Assembly: GCA_029863035.1 (NCBI GenBank)
Contig: JAOTWH010000016.1
Location: 1 to 19,685, forward strand
Direction: 5' to 3'
Length of the DNA: 19,685 nucleotides
DNA from: Acidimicrobiia bacterium
GTDB lineage: Bacteria; Actinomycetota; Acidimicrobiia; UBA5794; JAOTWH01
Below the pieces are notes generated by a model, which had not been told where the DNA came from, searched no databases, and was given only the letters and a program-made list of their open reading frames with translations. Shown here piece after piece: positions 14,312 through 19,685 of this stretch (position 1 is the stretch's first letter; each line of letters begins with the position of its first letter). The translations under genes were made by a program, and so were the position numbers.

Positions 14312-15117
14312 GCCCCGAAGGCCGCGTCGCGAGCGGCCGCACCTTCGGTCACCGCCTCGAAATACCCGTACGTGCCCGACTCCAAGAACTCGGAAGCAGC
14401 CCGCTTCAGCGCAGCTATCCCAGCCAAAGCGAAAGATGCACCGACCGAGATTCGTTTGACGCCGAGCTTGCTCAGCTCTGCGACCGAGGGCGCATCAGGA
14501 CGGGCGAGAACGTTGACGGGGAGATCTACCGAATCGATGAGTTGCTTGATGTCATCAGCTGAACTCATGAACGGCGCGTACAGGACGTCGGCCCCGGCCT
14601 TTTGGAACGACTGCAATCGAGCAATGGTGTCTGCCAGGTCTGGCCGATCGCGCAGGTAGTTCTCGGCACGGGCTGTGAGGACAAGATGAACATCGCCGCC
14701 GTGAGCGGCCTCGGCGGCGGCCTCGACTCGGTCGGTCGCCAGCGCGATGTCGTAGATCTCCTCACCGCTCCAATCCTCGATCGAGAAGCCTGCCAAGCCG
14801 GCAGCGGCAGCCAGTTTCGCCGTCTCGGCGACACCGGCGGGATCATCGGCGAACCCGTTCTCGAGGTCGGCACTGACGGGCAGCTCGGTGGCACCGACGA
14901 TGAGTGCTGCGTTGTCCATTGCTTCAGCTTGGCTGACCGTCCCATCAAGGCGCCCCAGGGTGGCGGCGTGGCCTCCGCTGGTGGTGGCTAATGCCTGGAA
15001 CCCAAAGCTGGCCAGCAGCTTGGCCGACCCGTCATCCCACGGGTTAGGCAGCAGCAGCGGATGATCACCATGATGCAACTCGGCAAACAGTCTGGCCTTA
15101 GCGGCTTGGTCGCTCAT
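14308..15117 (-). CDS. Isocitrate lyase/PEP mutase superfamily enzyme
   Basis: A 269-residue TIM-barrel C-C or P-C bond enzyme of the ICL/PEPM superfamily. Visible segments are LLLPNPWDDGSAKLL (NPWD at 25-28), ATTSGGHAATLG (44-55), SADLENGF (82-89, Mg-binding acidic residues), FSIEDW (111-116) and LTARAEN (147-153). The KKCGH catalytic loop of true isocitrate and methylisocitrate lyases is not present, and the length and wording match the uncharacterised single-domain group often annotated as PEP mutase family or 2,3-dimethylmalate lyase-like. Phosphonate chemistry would fit with the Phn transporter 11 kb away, but the gene is not linked to it and this is weak. It is convergent with the deaminase gene and divergent from the small-protein pair. 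No good Shine-Dalgarno lies close to the ATG at 15117. Confidence 0.8.
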   Translation of the reverse strand: MSDQAAKARLFAELHHGDHPLLLPNPWDDGSAKLLASFGFQALATTSGGHAATLGRLDGTVSQAEAMDNAALIVGATELPVSADLENGFADDPAGVAETAKLAAAAGLAGFSIEDWSGEEIYDIALATDRVEAAAEAAHGGDVHLVLTARAENYLRDRPDLADTIARLQSFQKAGADVLYAPFMSSADDIKQLIDSVDLPVNVLARPDAPSVAELSKLGVKRISVGASFALAGIAALKRAASEFLESGTYGYFEAVTEGAAARDAAFGA

Positions 15118-15364
15118 CTGCGAGACGCTAGATGAACCAATTCCTCCACCGCACGGTTCTTCTCCTCTCCCGCCCGAAGGGTGGGGGTATTTTGATCGGG
15201 CTTCGTCGAGCCCTGCTCGATCTCGACTGTCGCCCTCCGAGGTGCGGCCTTCGGCGGCGCCTCAGTCGCTGGTGGCCGAGGCCGTAGGCCGAGGTCGGAG
15301 GGGGAGCGGATGTTCGGGAACGAAACCCAGGTGCTCCTCGGCGATGTGCCACAATGGGGACAAC
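15118..15364 (+). promoter_or_regulatory. Intergenic region with several foldable inverted repeats upstream of the small-protein pair
   Basis: No gene is supported here. Plus-strand inverted repeats include CTCCCGCCC/GGGTGGGGG around GAA (15167-15187, two G-U pairs) followed by TATTTT, which is terminator-like; GGGCT/AGCCC (15198-15213); TCGAGC/GCTCGA with loop CCT (15206-15220), exclusive with the previous one; and a long nested structure with outer arms CCCTCCGA (15233-15240) and TCGGAGGG (15295-15302) and inner arms GGCCTTCGGC (15246-15255) and GCCGAGGCC (15275-15283, one bulge). GGCCGAGG is also directly repeated at 15274-15281 and 15287-15294. GC-rich DNA folds easily, so function is unproven. 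Confidence 0.4.
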
Positions 15365-15532
15365 ATGTTCCCCGTCCCGCCGGTGGGCGAAGACATCGAC
15401 TTCTCGGGCTCGGTCCGCCAGGTGGTCGACATGCACGACCCCTGGAGCGAGACCAACCTTCATGCCCCGCCCCGTCCCAAGAAGCGACGGCTTCGTCGTC
15501 TGCTCAACCGGCTGCGGCGCAAGGAGGACTGA
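15365..15532 (+). CDS. Small basic protein A of a tandem paralogous pair (PPxGE/HDPW/Arg-rich)
   Basis: A 55-residue protein not matching any family I recognise. The ATG at 15365 has GGGGA four nucleotides upstream. The layout is an N-terminal MFPVPPVGE with PPVGE at 5-9, an acidic linker, VRQVV (17-21), the motif HDPW (24-27), a Pro-rich turn and a strongly basic C-terminus, KKRRLRRLLNRLRR (39-52). The next gene starts 2 bp after this stop and encodes the same arrangement, and its Shine-Dalgarno is embedded in the last codons here, which supports both being translated as one unit. The basic tail with spaced Leu could be an amphipathic helix that binds nucleic acid or membrane phospholipid; that is inference. 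No cysteines and no signal peptide are seen. Confidence 0.68.
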   Translation: MFPVPPVGEDIDFSGSVRQVVDMHDPWSETNLHAPPRPKKRRLRRLLNRLRRKED

Positions 15533-15534
15533 CC

Positions 15535-15708
15535 GTGCCGATATTCACAATCCCGCCCATTGGTGAAGGCGGGCTGGCGGACGTCGTGCGAGAGAGGGTG
15601 AAGCACCACGACCCGTGGGACAAGCCCAAAGCGCCGAACCGTCGCCGTGTTCCTCGCCGTCGGGTGAGGAGATTCCTCGCCCGCCTCAGGCGTCGTCGGC
15701 GGAAGTAA
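15535..15708 (+). CDS. Small basic protein B of the tandem paralogous pair
   Basis: A 57-residue protein starting at GTG 15535, preceded at seven nucleotides by AAGGAGG (15521-15527), one of the best Shine-Dalgarno sites in the window. It repeats the plan of protein A: PPIGE (7-11), VVRERV (17-22), HDPW (25-28), a short Lys/Pro segment, then RRRVPRRRVRRFLARL (36-51) and a terminal run of Arg ending in Lys. The distance from PPxGE to HDPW is 13 residues here and 14 in A, and both have the basic helix with L or F spaced along one face. DNA similarity between A and B is low outside the motifs, so the duplication is old or protein-level selection is strong. The last 23 bp overlap the convergent ligase-like gene. 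Confidence 0.7.
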   Translation: MPIFTIPPIGEGGLADVVRERVKHHDPWDKPKAPNRRRVPRRRVRRFLARLRRRRRK

Positions 15709-16996
15709 CTCGGCTTCGTCTTCGCTTGTCCCCCGCCAACAGCAGCGCTGCGGCGAACCACCAGGCGGGTTCGAACAAGATGGTCTGGGTGACGGCTGCC
15801 GAGTAGGTGATGGCCACGGCCAGCCACCCGATCGGTCCCGAGCCCCACAGCACCAGCACCGTCAGCAACCCGGCGAATCCGATCGTGCCAACCAGCCCGG
15901 TCTCGCCCAACAGCTCCAGGCCGAGGTTATGGGGATCTTGTAGTCCGGTCGACACCCCCGCACCCAGCCCGGCTCCCAGCAGAGGATCTTCCTGGAAGAA
16001 ATCGACGTACTTTGGCCAGTACACCGATCTGAAGTCAGCCTCCTCGAACCCAACGCTTTCCTCAGCTGCGGTGCCCAATGAAAAGGCCTGCTCGAAACGG
16101 AACGAGAACATCTCGCTGAGGTCGCCGCCCCCGTCGCCATCGACCACGGCCGCCCCCACGATCAGCAGGGCCGCCACCGCGACGGCTCCGCTCAACAAGC
16201 GAAGCGCCGGCTGCCAATCCGACTGCTCCCGCTTCATCACCCAGGCCGCCGCTGCGGTGGCAACCACCAACCCCAACCATCCGGTCCTCGAGAAGGTCAT
16301 GATCGATCCGAATGCCAGGCTGCCAACCACGGCAGCGTTCACCCATTGCCAACGTGATCCGAGCCCGCGTAGCGCCGCCACGAAAGCCAGCGCCGCCCAC
16401 AGGTTCATCCACTGGGCCGAGAACCCGGGGTCGTTGTGCCAGTTGGTGAGAGAAACGAAGCCGCTCTCAAGGAAGCCTGCCTTGGCAACCCGAAAGACCA
16501 GCGGGATGTCCTCGATCTTGGCGAGCATGGTGTCGCCTAGGGTTCCCAACGCCACCAGCGACAGGAACACGGCAGTAGCGCCCACCGCAGCCCCCGACCA
16601 GAAGACGGTGCGAAGGGTGCGGTCCATCATCCCCCGGTCCCCCAGAGCCTTGTGGGTGACCAGCAGCACCGCTCCACCCACCCCGATCGCCAGCAGCAGC
16701 CGCAGGTAGCGTGCGTCGCTGTCGGCTCCCGGGTAGCTGACGGCAACGCTCACGAAGAACACAGCCAACGCCACCGAGGTTGGGCCGTGCCACGGCCAAC
16801 GGCGCTCCGACACACCGTCGCGGGCGTCTGCCACCACCAACGCGATCAGGAGCAGCAAGAACGGCTTCCACGAGATCCAGCGTTCCAGCACCACCGTGTG
16901 CAACGGCAGCACCGCCACCATGGCCAGGAACGCGTTGCGTCGCCAGGAGAAATCGACGGGGGACACGGTGCCTGGTCGTGTCAGGGTGGAATCCAC
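15686..16996 (-). CDS. O-antigen ligase/polymerase-like polytopic membrane protein
   Basis: A 436-residue integral membrane protein of the Wzy/WaaL-like type, which joins or polymerises lipid-linked glycans on the outer face of the membrane. About ten or more hydrophobic helices are visible, for example at 22-38, 44-57, 73-88, 99-115, 133-153, 198-212, 217-232, 240-254, 268-286 and near the C-terminus. Family signatures are the TFSRTGWLGL segment (234-243), a large extracytoplasmic loop rich in acidic residues (286-338) and DPHNLGLELLGETGLVG (354-370), matching the conserved HN..LE...E.G.. motif with His356. In a Gram-positive-type cell the product may be a capsular or exopolysaccharide rather than O-antigen. 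The start is GTG at 16996. No other glycan genes are nearby. The 3' end overlaps small protein B. Confidence 0.82.
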   Translation of the reverse strand: MDSTLTRPGTVSPVDFSWRRNAFLAMVAVLPLHTVVLERWISWKPFLLLLIALVVADARDGVSERRWPWHGPTSVALAVFFVSVAVSYPGADSDARYLRLLLAIGVGGAVLLVTHKALGDRGMMDRTLRTVFWSGAAVGATAVFLSLVALGTLGDTMLAKIEDIPLVFRVAKAGFLESGFVSLTNWHNDPGFSAQWMNLWAALAFVAALRGLGSRWQWVNAAVVGSLAFGSIMTFSRTGWLGLVVATAAAAWVMKREQSDWQPALRLLSGAVAVAALLIVGAAVVDGDGGGDLSEMFSFRFEQAFSLGTAAEESVGFEEADFRSVYWPKYVDFFQEDPLLGAGLGAGVSTGLQDPHNLGLELLGETGLVGTIGFAGLLTVLVLWGSGPIGWLAVAITYSAAVTQTILFEPAWWFAAALLLAGDKRRRSRVTSADDA

Positions 16997-17029
16997 CCGC
17001 CGAGGCTAAGGAGTCCGCTGAGTGATGCC

Positions 17030-17059
17030 GTTATCGAGATCGGCGGCCAGGCGCGTCAA
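17030..17059 (-). promoter_or_regulatory. Candidate sigma-70-type promoter for the ligase-like gene
   Basis: On the minus strand TTGACG (17059-17054, five of six to consensus) and GATAAC (17035-17030, four of six) are separated by 18 bp and lie 34 bp ahead of the GTG start. The rest of the 187-bp gap between the SRPBCC stop and this start (16997-17183) holds no gene. It does contain a perfect CGCAGT/ACTGCG stem with a GGTA loop (17082-17097) that could be a weak terminator for the SRPBCC operon. Confidence 0.4.
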
Positions 17060-17183
17060 TCGCAAGGACGCACAACGAATGCGCAGTGGTAACTGCGTCG
17101 AGGCGGAGGACGCTGCGAGTGGCGATGATCTGGTCGTCGAGGTCGGTGACGTGTGTTGGTCAGCGGTCTCCTAAGAGTTCGCG

Positions 17184-17639
17184 TCAGCTCCCGTCCGGAC
17201 CTGCCATCTGCATCGGTTGTCCCGTCTCCACCAGCGTCTTGAGCCCGGAGATGATGAACGGCCATCCGCTGGCGAAATCGGTGTGGATCTTGCCGCCCTC
17301 GGTGATGTCGTAGGTCTCCACCGTGAGCTTGGTGGCGCCGTCGGCATCTTCCACCAGCCACACCTCGCGCGCCGCGCCCTCGGCGGTGAGCTCGGGATCC
17401 CACAACGGCAGGAACGTCATCTCGAGTCGCTTGCCTGGGTCGATGGACAGCACCTCGCCCTCGGACGCCTTGGCCCCATCGGGGTAGGTGTAGATGACTT
17501 CGGCTCCTGGCTCCCAGGTCGAGGCGATTCGGGTGCCGTAGAAGTACTGCACCGTCATGTCTCCATCCACGATGGCGTTCCACACGATCTCGGTGGGCGC
17601 ATTGATGAACACCTGATACACATGCACTGGTTTGCTCAT
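17184..17639 (-). CDS. SRPBCC/AHSA1-domain protein, partner of ArsR regulator
   Basis: A 151-residue START-like (SRPBCC) domain protein of the AHSA1 type. It starts MSKPVHVYQVFINAPTEIVWNAI, the standard opening strand and helix of the fold, continues with YFYGTRIASTWEPGAEVIY and GEVLSIDPGKRLEMTF, and ends with SGWPFIISGLKTLVETGQPM, the long C-terminal helix that covers the hydrophobic cavity. The ligand is unknown; such proteins bind lipids or other hydrophobic small molecules. The ATG at 17639 overlaps the TGA of the ArsR gene (ATGA), and GGAGGAG lies about nine nucleotides upstream, so the two are translationally coupled. ArsR plus AHSA1 pairs are common in bacteria, which supports the call. 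Confidence 0.9.
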   Translation of the reverse strand: MSKPVHVYQVFINAPTEIVWNAIVDGDMTVQYFYGTRIASTWEPGAEVIYTYPDGAKASEGEVLSIDPGKRLEMTFLPLWDPELTAEGAAREVWLVEDADGATKLTVETYDITEGGKIHTDFASGWPFIISGLKTLVETGQPMQMAGPDGS

Positions 17640-17953
17640 GATCTCTTCTCCTCCACTTTCGCCTTGACGGCTGCCATGCGGCCCACCACAGGCTCTGCGT
17701 ACTTGGCGATCCATCGCTGATGGATCTCCCTGATAGGGACGGGGTTCAGGTAGTGATGCTTGTTACGACCCACCTTGCGGGTGGTGACCAGCCCGGCTTC
17801 TTCGAGCACCTTGAGGTGACTCATCACACCGAAGCGAGTCATGTCAGGCAGATAGGCCGACAACTCGCTGAGGGTCTGCCCGTCGACCTCGAACAAGCAA
17901 TCCATCAGCAGTCTCCTGCTGGGATCGTTGATCGCTCTGAACACCGCATCCAT
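17636..17953 (-). CDS. ArsR-family transcriptional regulator
   Basis: A 105-residue winged-helix repressor. The sequence MDAVFRAINDPSRRLLMDCLFEVDGQTLSEL opens the HTH, the recognition helix region is TRFGVMSHLKVLEEAGLV and the wing is TTRKVGRNKHHYLNP. The metal-binding CxC of the recognition helix in true arsenic/cadmium sensors is absent, fitting the group paired with SRPBCC proteins. The gene starts only 8 bp after a TATTAT -10 element, so the message is probably leaderless. The palindrome between -35 and -10 is the likely binding site, giving autorepression of this gene and the coupled SRPBCC gene. The inducing ligand is unknown. Confidence 0.92.
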   Translation of the reverse strand: MDAVFRAINDPSRRLLMDCLFEVDGQTLSELSAYLPDMTRFGVMSHLKVLEEAGLVTTRKVGRNKHHYLNPVPIREIHQRWIAKYAEPVVGRMAAVKAKVEEKRS

Positions 17954-17961
17954 AGCGGCTG

Positions 17962-17991
17962 ATAATAGGTGAGTGATTACTCACCTGTCAA
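17962..17991 (-). promoter_or_regulatory. ArsR-operon promoter with operator palindrome in the spacer
   Basis: On the minus strand the order is TTGACA (-35, 17991-17986), an 18-bp spacer, then TATTAT (-10, 17967-17962). The spacer is almost entirely filled by the palindrome AGGTGAGT/ACTCACCT with centre AATC (17967-17986), an 8-bp perfect inverted repeat. The ArsR ATG begins 8 bp after the -10, where transcription is expected to start. A repressor on this palindrome would block RNA polymerase directly. Confidence 0.82.
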
Positions 17992-18002
17992 CAAGAGACC
18001 CA

Positions 18003-18635
18003 CTAGCTGAGAGGAGCAGCTCCGAAGGCCACCGAGAACCTGACGCACCAGATGACCACCGTCTGATATTTGGCCAGATCCACCCCGGCCGGGATCTCGT
18101 AGTTCTGGTCGCCGATGTTGCCCTTGAGGTCACCCAGGTCAACGAAATCCTCATCGAAGTCGTCGGCCGGGGCGTCGGGGGGAGCGGTGGAGAGGTAGAC
18201 GTTGAGGTCGGGGCCGTTGTCGGTTTCGAAACCCTCGAAGCGAAGGAAGCGCTGTCCTGAGCCATCACCCAGGACGAGCGCGGTACCGGTGGTGGGATGG
18301 CTGCGGTCGATGAAGCTGCCCATGACGACGGTCTCAACCCCATCGTCCATCTCATCCATGGCCTCTTCTTTGCTCTCCTCGACCCGCACCTCGGCCGGGG
18401 TTTCGGTCTCGACCATGATCTCGTTCATGTCGTCGGCCAGCTCTTGGCTGATCTCATCGGAGGCGAGTCCGGAGGCCGAACCAGACTCGAATACAGGCGC
18501 CGCTTCGTCGACCGTTTTGTCGGTGAAAAGGGTCTGGATGCCGAACACCCCAAAGGCCAGCCAGGCCCCGACCGCTGCCACCACGATGGCGGCGGGCACC
18601 GCCACCTTCAGGTTGCGCTTCAGTAGATCTATCAA
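18003..18635 (-). CDS. DM13-domain membrane-anchored protein
   Basis: A 210-residue protein from the TTG start at 18635 (IDLLKRNLKVAV onward), with AAGGGA about ten nucleotides upstream. Residues about 11-33 form a signal anchor, 40-100 are a strongly acidic linker rich in Glu and Asp, and 103-209 are a DM13 domain: MGSFIDRSHPTTGTALVL, RFEGFETDNGPDLNVYLS, VDLGDLKGNIGDQNYEIP and VVIWCVRFSVAFGAAPL. The single conserved cysteine (Cys197 in WCVRF) is present. DM13 domains have been proposed to take part in extracytoplasmic redox or electron-transfer reactions; that role is not proven here. It is transcribed away from the sigma-factor gene, which starts 120 bp upstream on the other strand, so the sigma factor could regulate it, but no paired promoter motif was found. 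Confidence 0.9.
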   Translation of the reverse strand: MIDLLKRNLKVAVPAAIVVAAVGAWLAFGVFGIQTLFTDKTVDEAAPVFESGSASGLASDEISQELADDMNEIMVETETPAEVRVEESKEEAMDEMDDGVETVVMGSFIDRSHPTTGTALVLGDGSGQRFLRFEGFETDNGPDLNVYLSTAPPDAPADDFDEDFVDLGDLKGNIGDQNYEIPAGVDLAKYQTVVIWCVRFSVAFGAAPLS

Positions 18636-18755
18636 AGCAGGATCCCTTTCTCGGCATCACGGTGTCTCCGGTAGCCAACGCTGCCGGGGCGAGGCTGGTT
18701 CCTGCGCCATAGCCTTTATGCAACCGATCCGAGGTCCGCGGGGTTCTTAAGGGAG

Positions 18756-19298
18756 ATGGACGCCATTAACCGACAACTAGCGGCAGACATCGACGTTGCC
18801 TTTCCGCAACTGGTGATGTCGATGCAACACGGCATCTATTCGGGGGTGCGGCGCATGGTGCCCACCGCCGCCGATGCCGAGGACGTGGCGGCGGAGACCT
18901 TCCTGCGGGCCTACCGGGCGCTGCAGACCATGGAGAAGGAAGACATCCGCCAACTGCGGGTGTCTGGCTGGGTGTGGACCATCGCGATCAACCTATGTCG
19001 CAACGCGGCCCGCAGCCGTAGCCGCAAACCAACCGTGCGCCTGGCCGATTCATGGTCCCCAGCGGAGCCCGGCCCCGGCCCGGAGGCGGAGACGCTCGGC
19101 AGCGAGGCGGTGGCCCGCCTGCTCGAAGATCTGCCATGGGCACAACGCACCGCCATCGTGCTGCGCCACCTGGCCGACCTCAGCTATCCCGACATCGCCC
19201 AGGCGACCGGTAGGCCCGAAGGCACGGTGAAGGCCGATGTCCATCGTGGTTTGGAAACGCTTCGCAGATCCCTAACTCCCGAAGAGGTGATGGCATGA
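18756..19298 (+). CDS. ECF-type RNA polymerase sigma factor
   Basis: A 180-residue sigma-70 family factor with regions 2 and 4 only. Region 2 includes DAEDVAAETFLRAYRAL (40-56) and GWVWTIAINLCRNAARSRSRK (71-91), and region 4 includes LPWAQRTAIVLRHLADLSYPDIAQATGRPEGTVKADVHRGLETLRR (126-171), the -35 recognition helix-turn-helix. They are joined by a Pro/Glu-rich linker. Start: ATG at 18756 has a GGGAG tract directly abutting it, too close for standard ribosome binding, so either the message is leaderless or the true start is slightly downstream. The stop overlaps the next ATG (ATGA), coupling it to an O6-alkylguanine-DNA methyltransferase-type gene rather than to an anti-sigma factor, suggesting a DNA-alkylation or related stress regulon. 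Confidence 0.92.
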   Translation: MDAINRQLAADIDVAFPQLVMSMQHGIYSGVRRMVPTAADAEDVAAETFLRAYRALQTMEKEDIRQLRVSGWVWTIAINLCRNAARSRSRKPTVRLADSWSPAEPGPGPEAETLGSEAVARLLEDLPWAQRTAIVLRHLADLSYPDIAQATGRPEGTVKADVHRGLETLRRSLTPEEVMA

Positions 19299-19685
19299 AG
19301 CAGCTAGAAGCTCTCAAGACGAAAGCCCCCAAGTCCCTGGCGCCCCGGGTGCTGTTGGAGACGGGGCTGGCCGACGGGTACGTCTCCGTGGCGGGGCCCA
19401 CCGGAGAGATAAAGGTGGCCTTCAACGAGCGTGGCGTGTCGGCGGTGCACCTGGGCAGCGAAGGCGCCGCCTTCGAAGACTGGTTCGAGGATGTGCAGGG
19501 CCGCCCGGCTTTCCCGGTGGAGGAGATGCCAACGCGCCTCAGTGCCCAGCTGGTCAAGACCCTCGAGACCGGCCGGCTGGGGACGTTGTCGATCGATTGG
19601 AGCTCGATGTCGGAGTTCCAACAGGCTGTGCTGCGCAAGACGGCCGAGATCTTGCCCGGTCAGGTGCGCCCCTACTCGTGGGTGG
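19295..19685 (+). CDS. Methylated-DNA-protein-cysteine methyltransferase (Ogt/MGMT) homologue, 3' end off window
   Basis: Suicide repair protein that would move alkyl groups from O6-alkylguanine to its own cysteine. The first 130 residues are visible. Residues 1-27 are an extension, MKQLEALKTKAPKSLAPRVL and a short link, before an N-terminal ribonuclease-H-like domain (YVSVAGPTGEIKVAFNERG, with AVHLG following). The C-terminal DNA-binding domain begins at about 107, SEFQQAVLRKTAEILPGQVRPYSWV, matching the usual FQ..VL...IP.G.vrpY pattern. The PCHR active site lies beyond the window edge and cannot be checked, so catalytic competence is unknown. It overlaps the sigma factor gene by ATGA; similar sigma/Ogt pairs are familiar from actinobacteria, by recollection rather than search. 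Confidence 0.85.
   Translation, partial: MKQLEALKTKAPKSLAPRVLLETGLADGYVSVAGPTGEIKVAFNERGVSAVHLGSEGAAFEDWFEDVQGRPAFPVEEMPTRLSAQLVKTLETGRLGTLSIDWSSMSEFQQAVLRKTAEILPGQVRPYSWV

Noticed and set aside
14308..15117. True phosphoenolpyruvate mutase or phosphonopyruvate hydrolase tied to phosphonate metabolism
   Set aside because: The superfamily match is clear, but there is no nearby phosphonate biosynthetic or catabolic gene, and the Phn transporter is 11 kb away; a specific activity is not supported.
15128..15463. 111-codon minus-strand frame over the small-protein leader
   Set aside because: Antisense to the leader and to small protein A; low-complexity Arg/Pro composition, no Shine-Dalgarno, no motif.
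17056..17583. 175-codon minus-strand frame overlapping the SRPBCC gene
   Set aside because: Out-of-frame shadow of a clear SRPBCC domain; His/Arg-rich composition expected from a shifted frame.

Overview
This window looks like chromosomal DNA of a high-GC, Gram-positive-type actinobacterium, most likely an uncultured Acidimicrobiia-like lineage; that placement is inference. Supporting signs are the GC-rich codon use, frequent GTG and TTG starts, a lipoprotein with a Thr/Pro/Ala linker, a P4-less SAM-I/IV-type riboswitch, DM13 and DUF3105 proteins, and an ECF sigma/O6-alkylguanine methyltransferase gene pair of a kind familiar from actinobacteria. No prophage, IS element, CRISPR array, rRNA or tRNA was recognised.

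Layout. Bases 1-3051 (minus): a phosphonate/phosphorus-oxyanion ABC transporter, phnD-phnC-phnE, with a strong UNCG-loop hairpin between phnD and phnC and a PhnE carrying about 215 extra N-terminal residues. Bases 3126-3671 (minus): a HAD-type 5'-nucleotidase-like phosphatase. Bases 3770-5539 (plus): dnaX. Bases 5556-8260 (minus): a possible operon of a secreted, membrane-anchored protein of unknown function, a small two-helix membrane protein, an MscS channel and a methyltransferase. Bases 8349-10622 (plus): a SAM riboswitch followed by metE. Bases 10619-12272 (minus): a DUF3105 membrane protein and metF, with metF convergent on metE. Bases 12352-14311 (plus): a neutral zinc metallopeptidase and an unusual adenosine/adenine-deaminase-family enzyme. 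Bases 14308-15117 (minus): an isocitrate lyase/PEP mutase superfamily enzyme. Bases 15365-15708 (plus): two tandem, paralogous, very basic small proteins of a family I do not recognise. Bases 15686-16996 (minus): an O-antigen ligase/polymerase-like membrane protein. Bases 17184-17953 (minus): an ArsR regulator with an SRPBCC protein, driven by a promoter with the operator palindrome in its spacer. Bases 18003-18635 (minus): a DM13 protein. Bases 18756-19685 (plus): an ECF sigma factor overlapping a partial Ogt/MGMT-type gene.

Functional themes are methionine/one-carbon metabolism (SAM riboswitch, MetE, MetF), phosphorus acquisition (Phn transporter, possibly with the HAD phosphatase), envelope functions and stress responses.

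The most interesting unexplained items are the tandem PPxGE/HDPW/poly-Arg small proteins with a foldable leader; a heptameric ACGAG repeat that forms inverted arrays in two separate intergenic gaps; the deaminase whose HAGE motif is replaced by HCDV; two convergent gene pairs that each share a CTAG as overlapping stop codons; and the possible anti-Shine-Dalgarno pairing downstream of the riboswitch.
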